DNA of 8,013 nucleotides from an uncultured Bacteroidales bacterium (GTDB lineage Bacteria; Bacteroidota; Bacteroidia; Bacteroidales; UBA932): NCBI GenBank assembly GCA_927798505.1, contig CAKMNE010000062.1, forward strand, positions 1 through 8,013, read 5' to 3'. Made by a program: the position numbers and the translations under genes. The notes under the pieces were generated by a model. The model worked only from the letters and a program-made list of their open reading frames with translations, had not been told where the DNA came from and ran no database searches. Of this stretch, positions 1 through 7,258 are shown piece after piece (the stretch's first letter is position 1; each line of letters begins with the position of its first letter).

Positions 1-25
1 ATTACTGAAACCAAACCTGATTTAT

Positions 26-1666
26 ATGGCAACAACAGCCCAAATTGACAGCCTGCGTACCCTTGAGGACCTTTTCCGCTTCTCGACTTCGCAGTATGCA
101 CCGAAGACAATGAACCGTCTTTACGGTTCGGAGGCCGGATATACCTTCGGATCCTTCAAGTACGCCTGTGAGCGACTCTCCACCATACTCAGCCGTCACG
201 GCGTGGGAGCGGGGGACAGAGTGGCAATCTACTCCACAGGACATCCCAACTGGTCTGTCGCCTTTTTCTCAGCGACCGCTTTCGGCCGCGTAGCCGTACC
301 TGTACTCCCGGATTTTACGGGCAGCGAGGCGAAACATGTCCTCGAACATTCGGGAGCAAAGGTACTTTTTGCTTCAGCAAAGCAACTCGCAAAGCTTGAC
401 GAGCAGGTTCTGGACTCCATGAACCTGGTATTTGCAATCGAGACTCTCGAAATCGTGAGGGACAACAGCAGTGAAGCGGCGTTTGCAAATGTCAGCAGCC
501 CGCTGCCGGATTCGCTGGCAACCATCATCTATACCTCCGGAACCACCGGATCCGCAAAGGGTGTAATGCTCCTGCATCGCAATTTCATAGGCAATGTGCG
601 CGCGGGCATACATTATTTCCCCCTGGATACCAATGACGTGATGCTTTCCATCCTGCCGCTTGCCCACGCTTATGAGCTTGCCCTCGGAATGCTCTATCCT
701 TTCAGCACCGGCGCCAGCGTGTGCTATATCCCAAAACCGCCAACCCCGAGTTTCCTGATGCAGGTGATGAGCGAAGTCCGTCCTACCGCCATGCTTTCGG
801 TTCCTCTAATCATCGAAAAGGTGTACAGAGGCAGTATTCTGCCTATGCTCAAGAGGTCCAAGTTCCTGCATTGGATGGATTTGCATATGAACCGTACCCT
901 TTGCAAGATAGTGGGAAAACGTATGATCAAGATTTTTGGCGGCCGTCTGCGCTTCTTCGGAATAGGAGGAGCAAAGTTGGATGTGGAGGTAGAGCGCTTC
1001 CTGCAGAAGGCCCGTTTCCCTTACCATATCGGTTACGGCCTTACCGAATGCGCACCTCTTCTGACGCTGTGCAGCTACAAGAATACGGTTCCCGGTCAGA
1101 TAGGAACGCCAGTCTATGGAATGGAGCTGCGTCTTGACAATATCAACCCGGCCACCGGAGAAGGTGAGATAGTCGCAAGGGGAGAGAATGTGTTCCCGGG
1201 CTACTACAAGGATGCCTCCCGCACAGCCGAGGCTTTCACTCCTGACGGATGGTTCCGTACCGGAGACCTGGCCTCTGTGGATGAGAAGGGCCGCTACGGC
1301 ATCAAGGGAAGGCTTGGTAATATGATAGTAGGCGCTTCAGGCGAAAACATCTACCCGGAAGAGATAGAGATGGTGGCTAAGGAAATCCCTCAGATTGAGG
1401 ACATTATCGTGGTTACCCGCGGCAACAAACTGGTTGCTCTCGTGAAGGCTGCGGATTCCCTGTTCGACCTTGCCGAGGCAAAAACCGACGAACAGACAAA
1501 GGCTGCGGTGGAGAGCTTCAAGAAGAGTGTTTCAGACTATGTCAATGCCCGCGTCAATGTGGCTTCACAAATCAAGAGTGTGGAGCTTATGACCAAGCCG
1601 TTCGAGAAAACGGCGACATTGAAAATCCGCCGTTTCCTCTATAGCAAGGACGCTCCTACCGTTTAG
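26..1666 (+). CDS. AMP-forming long-chain fatty acid-CoA ligase-like protein
   Basis: A 546-residue member of the ANL adenylating superfamily. These enzymes activate a carboxylate with ATP to an acyl-adenylate and pass it to CoA, and the closest resemblance is to long-chain acyl-CoA synthetases. Visible motifs in order: the phosphate loop [11 protein letters not shown] (169-179), YGLTEC (337-342), GWFRTGD with the ribose-binding Asp (408-414), the hinge region [20 protein letters not shown] (429-448), and a C-terminal catalytic lysine, K533, in KTATLKIRR. There is no signal peptide or membrane segment, so it is cytoplasmic or peripheral. The length is slightly short for the family (usually 550-620). 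The start at 26 gives a sensible N-terminus and follows A/T-rich sequence, but the frame stays open to the window edge, so a start further upstream cannot be excluded. It converges with asd, sharing 4 bases at the stops. The family is certain; the exact acyl substrate is not visible. Confidence 0.9.
   Translation: MATTAQIDSLRTLEDLFRFSTSQYAPKTMNRLYGSEAGYTFGSFKYACERLSTILSRHGVGAGDRVAIYSTGHPNWSVAFFSATAFGRVAVPVLPDFTGSEAKHVLEHSGAKVLFASAKQLAKLDEQVLDSMNLVFAIETLEIVRDNSSEAAFANVSSPLPDSLATIIYTSGTTGSAKGVMLLHRNFIGNVRAGIHYFPLDTNDVMLSILPLAHAYELALGMLYPFSTGASVCYIPKPPTPSFLMQVMSEVRPTAMLSVPLIIEKVYRGSILPMLKRSKFLHWMDLHMNRTLCKIVGKRMIKIFGGRLRFFGIGGAKLDVEVERFLQKARFPYHIGYGLTECAPLLTLCSYKNTVPGQIGTPVYGMELRLDNINPATGEGEIVARGENVFPGYYKDASRTAEAFTPDGWFRTGDLASVDEKGRYGIKGRLGNMIVGASGENIYPEEIEMVAKEIPQIEDIIVVTRGNKLVALVKAADSLFDLAEAKTDEQTKAAVESFKKSVSDYVNARVNVASQIKSVELMTKPFEKTATLKIRRFLYSKDAPTV
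1606..1635 (-). terminator. Possible intrinsic terminator for the thrA-asd transcript
   Basis: Read on the minus strand, AAACGGCG (1635-1628) pairs perfectly with CGCCGTTT (1615-1608) across a 12-base loop, and a short T-rich stretch, TTTTCT, covers the 3' end of the stem. It begins 28 bases past the asd stop, where a terminator for the leftward operon would be expected. It lies wholly inside the 3' coding end of the convergent acyl-CoA ligase, over the codons for its C-terminal lysine motif. The stem is exact, but the U-tract is short and partly inside the stem, and coding constraint could produce the pairing by chance. Confidence 0.4.
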
Positions 1667-2667
1667 TTTTTCTGACTTATCAGATATTCCGCAATCTGGA
1701 CGGCATTCAATGCCGCCCCTTTGCGTATCTGGTCGGATGAGAGCCAGAAAGTGATTCCGTTCTCGTTTGCAAGGTCTTTGCGTACGCGACCCACATAGAC
1801 ATCATCCTTTCCACCCGTAAACAGAGGCATAGGGTAGGTCTTGGTTGCAGGGTCGTCGAGCAGGGTTACTCCGGGAGCCGCTGCAAGGGCTGCCTGAACC
1901 TGCTCTACGCTCAGAGGCTCGGCTGTCTCCACCCATACGGCTTCGCTGTGGGAGCGAAGAGATGAGATTCTCACGCACATCGCAGAGCAGCGGGCATCGG
2001 TGTGCATGATCTTGCGAGTCTCATTGAACATCTTCATCTCCTCCTTGGTGTATCCGTTGTCGGTAAATACATCTATTTGAGGGATTACATTGTAGGCCAG
2101 CTGGTATGCGAATTTGTTGACCGTAGGTTCCTTGCCTTCCACTATCTCGCGGTACTGCTGCTGGAGTTCGGCCATGGCCTGGGCTCCGGCTCCGGAGGCA
2201 GACTGGTAGCTGGCTACGTGGATGCGCTCTATATGGGAGAGTTTCTCAATAGGCTGAAGGGCGACCACCATCATAATGGTCGTGCAGTTAGGGTTTGCGA
2301 TAATGCCCCTCGGACGCACGAGGGCATCCTCTGCATTGCATTCAGGCACAACTAGTGGCACATCCTCATCCATACGGAAGGCGCTGGAGTTGTCAATCAT
2401 TACAGCTCCGTGCTTTGTAATCGTTTCAGCAAATTCCTTTGAGGTGCCCGCACCGGCGGATACGAAGGCATAGTCCACGCCTTTGAAGTCGTCACCGTGC
2501 TGAAGAAGGCGTACGGTGTATTCCTTTCCGCGGAAGCTGTAACTGGTGCCTGCGCTGCGCTGCGAGCCGAAAAGGAGAAGCTCATCTACAGGGAAGTTCC
2601 TCTGTTCGAGCACTTTAAGTAATTCCTGACCTACGGCGCCACTTGCGCCAACTATTGCTATTTTCAT
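1663..2667 (-). CDS. asd: Aspartate-semialdehyde dehydrogenase
   Basis: A 334-residue NADPH-dependent enzyme that reductively dephosphorylates aspartyl-4-phosphate to aspartate-4-semialdehyde, the second step of the aspartate pathway and the branch point between lysine/diaminopimelate and homoserine. Seen: an N-terminal Rossmann motif GASGAVG (7-13), the catalytic cysteine C128 in NPNCTT, Q155 in YQSASGAG, the segment [12 protein letters not shown] (209-220), and R233 with catalytic H240 in [10 protein letters not shown]. The segment at 209-220 and the overall length fit the Gram-positive/Bacteroidota type rather than the enterobacterial one. The start ATG lies 3 bases after the thrA stop, so the gene is very probably co-transcribed and translationally linked with thrA. 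Its stop overlaps the end of the convergent acyl-CoA ligase. All catalytic residues are present and the gene looks intact. Confidence 0.96.
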   Translation of the reverse strand: MKIAIVGASGAVGQELLKVLEQRNFPVDELLLFGSQRSAGTSYSFRGKEYTVRLLQHGDDFKGVDYAFVSAGAGTSKEFAETITKHGAVMIDNSSAFRMDEDVPLVVPECNAEDALVRPRGIIANPNCTTIMMVVALQPIEKLSHIERIHVASYQSASGAGAQAMAELQQQYREIVEGKEPTVNKFAYQLAYNVIPQIDVFTDNGYTKEEMKMFNETRKIMHTDARCSAMCVRISSLRSHSEAVWVETAEPLSVEQVQAALAAAPGVTLLDDPATKTYPMPLFTGGKDDVYVGRVRKDLANENGITFWLSSDQIRKGAALNAVQIAEYLISQKN

Positions 2668-2670
2668 ATC

Positions 2671-5100
2671 TTAAATGTTTGCTATGCTCATTATGTCGGC
2701 AAAAACTCCGGCAGCGGTGACGCCGGCGCCCGCTCCGTAGCCCTGGATGAGCATAGGATGCTGGTGGTAGCGCTCCGTTGTCAGAAGTACTATGTTGTTG
2801 GATCCGTCCAATACGTAGAAGGAGTGGAACTCGCTGATTTCCTTGAGACCTACGCTGAATACTCCGTTTTCCATGCTTGCAACGAACCTCAAGCGCTTCT
2901 TCTGGGCCGCCAGTTCCTTGCGCCTCTGCTCGAATTGCCCGTCAAGGGAAGGCAGTTTCTCCCAGAATTCTTCAATACTGCAGTCGAAGAAGTCCGCAGG
3001 GATGAAGAGATTGGCTTTGACATCCTCCTGATTGACCTTGTAGCCTGCTTCGCGGCAAAGGATTACGAGTTTGCGTATTACATCCTTTCCGGAAAGGTCG
3101 ATGCGCGGGTCAGGCTCCGAAAATCCGGACTCCTGTGCCAGTCTTACGGTTTTGCTGAAAGGAATGTCCTCGGAAAGGGTGTTGAATATGAAATTCAGGG
3201 TTCCGCTGACCACGGCTTCGATTTTCTGTATTGTGTCGCCGGAGTTTACGAGGTCGTTGATGGTGTTGATAATAGGAAGTCCGGCACCCACGTTGGTTTC
3301 GAAAAGGAATTTCACCCCGCGCTCGCGGGCTGTCTTCTTCAGGTCCAGATAGTTGTCGTAATCCGATGAGGCTGCAATCTTGTTGGCGGTAACAACGGAT
3401 ATTCCGTGCTCGAAGAAGTCCTTGTAAAGCCCCGCAACCGCTGCGCTTGCCGTGCAGTCCACGAAGACGGAGTTGAAGATGTTCATCGCTATTACTCCGT
3501 CCCTGAGCTTTTGTGTATCAATAGCTTTGCCTTCTTTCTCGAGCCTCTCCCTGCAGCTGGACAGATCAATGCCCTCACGGTCAAATACAGCCTTGTTGCT
3601 TCGGGCAATGCCCACTATGTTGAGCTTCAGGTTTCGGGTGAGCATCAGTTTTTCCCTCTGTGCGGCAATCTGGTCTATGAGCTGTCCGCCCACGGTGCCT
3701 ATTCCGCATATGAAGAGGTTAAGCTCCTGGTACTCGGAAAGCAGGAAACCGTCATGAATGACATTCAGGGCCTTGCGCAGATGTTTCCTTTCGATTACGA
3801 AGGAAATATTGATTTCTGGTGAGCCCTGGGCTATTGCCAGCACACTGATGCCGTTGCGCCCGAGTATTGAAAAGAGTTTTCCTGCAACGCCGGGGTTGTG
3901 TGCCATCGATTCGCCCACCACTGCTACGGTGGCGAGTTCCTTGTCCACTCTGACCGGAAGTATGGCTCCCTCGCTGATTTCGTGGCAGAATTCTTCGTCT
4001 ATGAGCTTTTTCGCCCTGTCGGCGTCCTCGACCTTCAGCCCGAAGGAAATGCCGGTTTCAGAAGAGCCCTGGCTGATGAAAAACACAGAGATGTTGTCCT
4101 TTGCAAGGGCGGTGAATATCCTGCGGTCCACACCCACAATATCAACCATAGATACGCCGGAGAGCGTCAGCAGGCAGGTGTTGTCTATGGATGAGATGCC
4201 CCGTATTCCCTTGCTGTTTGCCGGGCTGCTGCTTGAGATGACGGTGCCCGGAGCGGAAGGGTTGAATGTGTTTTTGATAAGTATGGGGATATTCCGGGTG
4301 CAGGCCGGATAGAGGGTAGGAGGGTATATGACCTTTGCGCCGAAGTTGCACAGTTCCATGGCCTCGTCATAGCTGAGGTGGTCGATGACATAGGAACTCT
4401 TTATGATTCGCGGGTCGGCAGTCATGAACCCGTCCACGTCGGTCCATATTTGAAGCTGGTCAGCGCCCAGGGCGGCAGCGATGATGGCGGCGGTGTAATC
4501 CGAGCCTCCGCGGCCGAGGTTGCTGATGTCGGAGCTGACGCTGTCCCGTGAGATAAAGCCCTGAACGAGAATCTTTGCTCCGCGAGGCGGGAGCTCACTG
4601 AAGGCCTGCCTGATAAGCTCTTCGCTGAGTGCGGAGTCCAGGGTGTTGCGCCCGCCCCTCCAACTTGTGCGGATGAAATCCAGGGAGTTGCGCAAAGGAA
4701 TGCCTATGTACTCGGAGATGAGCAGGGATGACATCCTTTCCCCGTAGCTGACTATTTCGGCTACGGTCTTGGGCGCAAGCGCTCCTATGAGATATACTCC
4801 GAGATAGAGGTCGTGAAGTCTCTGAAGCATACCCTCAAGCTCGGGTTGAGCCTTACAGCCGTCCGGCATAAGCTCAGACATCAGGCTGATGTGACGCTGC
4901 CTTATGGCCTCGAAACTTTCCTTCCACAGCTCATCTGACGCTTCCGCCTGGGAAGCCGTCTTCAAAAGGGCATCTGTAATCCCGCCAAGGGCGGAAACCA
5001 CTACTACAACAGACTCCTCGCAGGAGTTGACAATTTCCTTGACGTTTGCCAGGGATGCGGCACTTCCAACAGATGTGCCTCCGAATTTCAGTACTTTCAT
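2671..5100 (-). CDS. thrA: Bifunctional aspartokinase / homoserine dehydrogenase
   Basis: An 809-residue fusion, close to the 810-820 usual for ThrA/MetL. It phosphorylates aspartate (step 1) and reduces aspartate semialdehyde to homoserine (step 3). Aspartokinase domain, about 1-290: KFGGTS (5-10), GRGGSDYTA (196-204) and WTDVDGFMTADPR (219-231). Tandem ACT regulatory region, about 305-455: Q344 in SQGSSE and Q425 in AQGSPE. Their 81-residue spacing equals that of the two threonine-binding glutamines known in the Arabidopsis enzyme (443 and 524), so threonine feedback inhibition is predicted. Homoserine dehydrogenase domain, about 460-809: Rossmann loop GIGTVGG (466-472), TANK with K574, SGTLNFI (632-638), and EPDPRIDLSGKDVIRK with D673 and catalytic K677. 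It is the first gene of a two-gene operon with asd, 3 bases downstream. Annotation as ThrA rather than MetL rests on the intact threonine-site glutamines; no thrB or thrC lies in the window. Confidence 0.96.
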   Translation of the reverse strand: MKVLKFGGTSVGSAASLANVKEIVNSCEESVVVVVSALGGITDALLKTASQAEASDELWKESFEAIRQRHISLMSELMPDGCKAQPELEGMLQRLHDLYLGVYLIGALAPKTVAEIVSYGERMSSLLISEYIGIPLRNSLDFIRTSWRGGRNTLDSALSEELIRQAFSELPPRGAKILVQGFISRDSVSSDISNLGRGGSDYTAAIIAAALGADQLQIWTDVDGFMTADPRIIKSSYVIDHLSYDEAMELCNFGAKVIYPPTLYPACTRNIPILIKNTFNPSAPGTVISSSSPANSKGIRGISSIDNTCLLTLSGVSMVDIVGVDRRIFTALAKDNISVFFISQGSSETGISFGLKVEDADRAKKLIDEEFCHEISEGAILPVRVDKELATVAVVGESMAHNPGVAGKLFSILGRNGISVLAIAQGSPEINISFVIERKHLRKALNVIHDGFLLSEYQELNLFICGIGTVGGQLIDQIAAQREKLMLTRNLKLNIVGIARSNKAVFDREGIDLSSCRERLEKEGKAIDTQKLRDGVIAMNIFNSVFVDCTASAAVAGLYKDFFEHGISVVTANKIAASSDYDNYLDLKKTARERGVKFLFETNVGAGLPIINTINDLVNSGDTIQKIEAVVSGTLNFIFNTLSEDIPFSKTVRLAQESGFSEPDPRIDLSGKDVIRKLVILCREAGYKVNQEDVKANLFIPADFFDCSIEEFWEKLPSLDGQFEQRRKELAAQKKRLRFVASMENGVFSVGLKEISEFHSFYVLDGSNNIVLLTTERYHQHPMLIQGYGAGAGVTAAGVFADIMSIANI

Positions 5101-5117
5101 TTGTAAACAACAGGCTT

Positions 5118-5149
5118 CAAAAATACGAACAATAATTTGGATTGCGAAA
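5118..5149 (-). promoter_or_regulatory. Probable thrA-asd promoter (Bacteroidota type)
   Basis: On the minus strand the sequence TATTTTTG (5125-5118) is a perfect match to the Bacteroidota -7 element TAnnTTTG and ends 17 bases before the thrA ATG. The -33 element is weaker: TTTC lies 20 bases upstream (5149-5146), one base off TTTG. The implied 5' leader is only about 10-15 bases, leaving no room for a leader peptide or attenuator of the enterobacterial thr type. There is no Shine-Dalgarno sequence before the ATG. The element interleaves with the oppositely directed promoter of the nitrilase gene. Confidence 0.5.
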
Positions 5150-5166
5150 ACAAATTCCTACCTTAG
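5136..5166 (+). promoter_or_regulatory. Probable promoter of the nitrilase-aminotransferase operon
   Basis: TTTG at 5136-5139, then exactly 19 bases, then TACCTTAG at 5159-5166. This matches the Bacteroidota consensus TTTG-N19-TAnnTTTG at all but one base of the -7 box. Transcription would begin near 5172, about 24 bases before the ATG at 5196, in an A/T-rich leader with an eight-T run and no Shine-Dalgarno sequence. The -33 element falls inside the spacer of the divergent thrA promoter, so polymerase should not occupy both at once. Confidence 0.55.
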
Positions 5167-5172
5167 CAAGGT
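5160..5172. repeat. Small inverted repeat at the nitrilase promoter
   Basis: ACCTT-AGC-AAGGT forms perfect 5-base arms around a 3-base centre. It sits over the -7 box and the predicted transcription start of the nitrilase operon, where a repressor site would act. A second, offset pair, AACAAA (5149-5154) and TTTGTT (5172-5177), partly overlaps it. Repeats this short arise often by chance in A/T-rich sequence, so a regulatory role is only a possibility. Confidence 0.25.
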
Positions 5173-5195
5173 TTGTTCAAATTTTTTTTGACAAA

Positions 5196-5951
5196 ATGTT
5201 AATAGCACTGATTCAATGTGATATACTGTGGGAGCGGTCCGCAGACAATCTGTCCAGGCTGGATGCCCTGTTTGCCAAGACGCCTCACGCAGAGCTGTAT
5301 CTCCTTCCCGAGATGTTCAATACCGGCTTTGTGACTTCCGCTGCCGAAGCTGCCGAGCCGGCCGGAGGTCCTGCTTTCCAGTGGATGCTCAGCCGCTCCA
5401 AATATCTTGGCTCTGTCATTGCCGGCAGCGTGGCCGTTGTTGAAGACGGAAAGTATTTCAACAGGATGTATTTTGTGCGTCCGGACGGTACATGGGACCA
5501 GTATGACAAGAGACATCTCTTTGCAAAGGAGGCTCAGGATTACACCCCGGGGCGGGATCGGGTGATTGCACAGTGGAAGGGGTACCGTTTCCTGCTTGCC
5601 ACCTGCTACGACCTGCGATTCCCGGTGTGGCTTCGCAACCGCGGGGATTACGATATGATTCTGCTCGGAGCCAGCTGGCCCGCTTCGCGCCGCTACGCCT
5701 GGGACACTCTTCTGAAAGCGAGGGCCATTGAAAACCAGTGCTTTGTGGCGGGAGTCAATCGTGTGGGAGATGACCCCAATGCCTCCTACAATGGAGGCTC
5801 CGTGCTTGTCAACCCTTTGGGAGAAGTGCTCAGCGAATGCCCTGACTCAGAGCAGTGCTCAGTGACTTCCTTTGCCGAGCTGGAACTTGTCGGGGATTAC
5901 AGGAAGCGTTTTCCTGCGCTTCAGGATGCAGACAAATTCGAATTGTTATGA
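5196..5951 (+). CDS. Nitrilase-superfamily amidase, probable omega-amidase (YafV/Nit2-like)
   Basis: A 251-residue carbon-nitrogen hydrolase with the complete Glu-Lys-Cys triad: E39 in LPEMFNTGF, K105 in YDKRHLF, and C137 in CYDLRFPVW. The motifs YDKRHLF and CYDLRFP are typical of the YafV/Nit2 omega-amidase group, which hydrolyses 2-oxoglutaramate and 2-oxosuccinamate to the 2-oxo acid and ammonia. The start at 5196 is chosen because it opens directly on the conserved first strand (LIALIQCDI). The frame continues upstream from a TTG at 5142, but that would place the promoter inside the gene. The last bases overlap the next gene as ATGA, so the two are translationally coupled. It is cytoplasmic, with no signal peptide. 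The family is firm; the omega-amidase substrate is inferred from motif similarity and the aminotransferase partner. Confidence 0.87.
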   Translation: MLIALIQCDILWERSADNLSRLDALFAKTPHAELYLLPEMFNTGFVTSAAEAAEPAGGPAFQWMLSRSKYLGSVIAGSVAVVEDGKYFNRMYFVRPDGTWDQYDKRHLFAKEAQDYTPGRDRVIAQWKGYRFLLATCYDLRFPVWLRNRGDYDMILLGASWPASRRYAWDTLLKARAIENQCFVAGVNRVGDDPNASYNGGSVLVNPLGEVLSECPDSEQCSVTSFAELELVGDYRKRFPALQDADKFELL

Positions 5952-7255
5952 GAATTTTCGATAAAGAACTTGTGGATGAACTCTGCCGGGAATGCCATAT
6001 CGCAGACCTTTCAAGAGCAACAATAGGTGAAACTCTGCTGATTGCGGAAGGGCTGGAGAAACGCACCGGCATTCCTTTCATACGTATGGACCAGGGCTCC
6101 CCGGCCTTCGCCCCGAACCATTACGGAATCGAGGCCGAGAAGCGGGCGCTCGAGAGGGGAGTGGGCTCCCAGTACCCTCCGGCCGGAGGCGTTCCGGAGC
6201 TCAAGCAGGCCGCGTCCCGTTTCGTCAAGGCCTTCATAAACATAGACATAGCCCCTTCCGGCTGCATCCCTACGACCGGTTCGGTCCAGGCTTCATTCGG
6301 AGCCTTCGCCGCCTGCACGCAGCGCATTCCGGGTAAGGACAAGGTGCTCTTCATAGACCCCGGTTTCCCTATTCAGAAGTCCCAGCTCGCGGTGCTCGGC
6401 ATTGGCTGGAGGTCCTTCGACATCTATTCATATCGCGGAGCGGAAAAGCTCAGGGCCAGGCTCGAAGAGGAGCTGGCGGAGGGCGACGTGGCCGCCATCA
6501 TATATTCAAACCCCAACAATCCGGCCTGGATCTGCCTGGACGAGGGGGAGCTTCGGGTTATAGGCGAACTCGCGACCCGCTACGACGCGGTGGTGCTCGA
6601 GGATCTCGCGTACTTCTGCATGGACTACCGCCATGAGCTGGGAAGGCCGTTCTGCGAGCCTTATCTTCCGAGCGTTGCGCGCTACACGGACAATTACATA
6701 CTGATGCTCTCCGCGTCCAAGATCTTCAGCTACGCGGGGCAGCGCATCGCCCTATGCTGCATCAGCGACGCCCTGTACGGAAAGTACTATCCCGCGCTTG
6801 CCGCGCGCTATGGTGATGCGGGCGTTTTCGGCAGCACGCTGACCTCGAGCATTCTCTATATGATGACCAGCGGCTGCACTTCCAGCACCCAGTACGCCTA
6901 TGCCGAGATGCTCAACCTCAGCTGCGAGGGAGTGATAGATTTTGTCGAAGATACGCGCGAGTACGAGCGCAGGGCCCGCAGGATGAAGGAAATCTTCTGC
7001 CGCCACGGCTTCAATGTGGTCTATGATATGGATGTGCGGGAGAAGGTGGGGGACGGCTTCTTTTTCTCCCTGGGCTACAAGGGAATGAGCGGAGCTGAAC
7101 TTGCCGTGGAACTGCTCTACTACGGAGTAAGCTCCATCTCGCTTGCCACTACCGGAAGTGAGCAGGGAGGAGTTCGTGCCTGCACCAGCCGAATGCGTGA
7201 GGAACTCTTCCCGGAACTGGAAAAAAGAATGGCCCAGTTCGAACTGGACCATTGA
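5948..7255 (+). CDS. PLP-dependent class I/II (fold type I) aminotransferase
   Basis: A 435-residue aminotransferase. Visible fold-type-I landmarks: YPPAGGVPELKQA (76-88), the cofactor-phosphate loop TTGSVQAS (109-116), NPNNP (188-192) with N191 expected to contact the pyridoxal ring, D219 and Y222 in EDLAY, the Schiff-base lysine K258 in SASKIFSYAGQR with R266, and R410 in VRACTS as the likely carboxylate-binding arginine. The usual NPTG motif reads NPAW here. The chosen ATG overlaps the nitrilase stop as ATGA; the frame is open further upstream, but only through the nitrilase coding sequence. Coupling to a probable omega-amidase suggests glutamine or asparagine as amino donor, giving 2-oxoglutaramate or 2-oxosuccinamate for the partner to hydrolyse. 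The acceptor is unknown; an aspartate- or methionine-type aminotransferase remains possible. The gene ends 3 bases from the convergent thioesterase. Confidence 0.88.
   Translation: MRIFDKELVDELCRECHIADLSRATIGETLLIAEGLEKRTGIPFIRMDQGSPAFAPNHYGIEAEKRALERGVGSQYPPAGGVPELKQAASRFVKAFINIDIAPSGCIPTTGSVQASFGAFAACTQRIPGKDKVLFIDPGFPIQKSQLAVLGIGWRSFDIYSYRGAEKLRARLEEELAEGDVAAIIYSNPNNPAWICLDEGELRVIGELATRYDAVVLEDLAYFCMDYRHELGRPFCEPYLPSVARYTDNYILMLSASKIFSYAGQRIALCCISDALYGKYYPALAARYGDAGVFGSTLTSSILYMMTSGCTSSTQYAYAEMLNLSCEGVIDFVEDTREYERRARRMKEIFCRHGFNVVYDMDVREKVGDGFFFSLGYKGMSGAELAVELLYYGVSSISLATTGSEQGGVRACTSRMREELFPELEKRMAQFELDH
7221..7253 (-). terminator. Intrinsic terminator of the acyl-ACP thioesterase gene
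   Basis: Bases 7228-7253 form a 26-base near-perfect inverted repeat: AATGG-C-CCAGTTC on one side mirrors GAACTGG-A-CCATT on the other, with one mismatch in 13 positions. This gives a stem of two 5-base-pair blocks around a TCGA loop. On the minus strand the hairpin is followed by C and then six Ts (7226-7221), the classic intrinsic terminator layout, starting 5 bases past the thioesterase stop. On the plus strand no T-run follows, so it should act mainly leftward. It lies entirely inside the last codons of the convergent aminotransferase. Confidence 0.7.
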
Positions 7256-7258
7256 GAG

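Noticed and set aside
1..48. A short frame open from the left edge, ending TGA at 46-48, as a possible tail of an upstream gene.
   Set aside because: Only 15 codons are visible, they overlap the acyl-CoA ligase start, and nothing in them is recognisable.
1613..1633. The acyl-CoA ligase A10 motif reads TLK where many ANL enzymes have TGK, considered as a sign of lost activity.
   Set aside because: The lysine itself is present, and long-chain acyl-CoA synthetases commonly lack the glycine, so this looks like ordinary subfamily variation.
1647..1671. Possible plus-strand terminator after the acyl-CoA ligase: AGGA-CGC-TCCT, then a T5 run at 1667-1671.
   Set aside because: The stem is only 4 base pairs and is separated from the T-run by 9 bases, too weak to support an intrinsic terminator.
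1698..1718. Hairpin CGGCAT-TCA-ATGCCG with two further pairs outside a mismatch, inside the 3' end of asd.
   Set aside because: No T-run follows on either strand, and a stem of this size is not unusual in GC-rich coding sequence.
2758..3369. A 203-codon open frame on the plus strand, antisense to thrA, with several shorter ones nearby (3406-3822, 3758-4312).
   Set aside because: thrA is unambiguous through this whole stretch with all domains intact. The antisense frames show no recognisable family, and their codons are the mirror of a conserved enzyme.
6752..7252. A 166-codon minus-strand open frame opposite the aminotransferase.
   Set aside because: It overlaps the Schiff-base region through the C-terminus of a clear aminotransferase, has no recognisable motif, and is a shadow of the coding strand.
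5948..7255. Patches of the aminotransferase look GC-richer than neighbouring genes (for example about 67% at 6541-6600), suggesting transfer.
   Set aside because: Similar patches occur in thrA (about 63% at 4201-4260). The variation is local, and the gene is tightly coupled to its neighbour, so there is no support for transfer.
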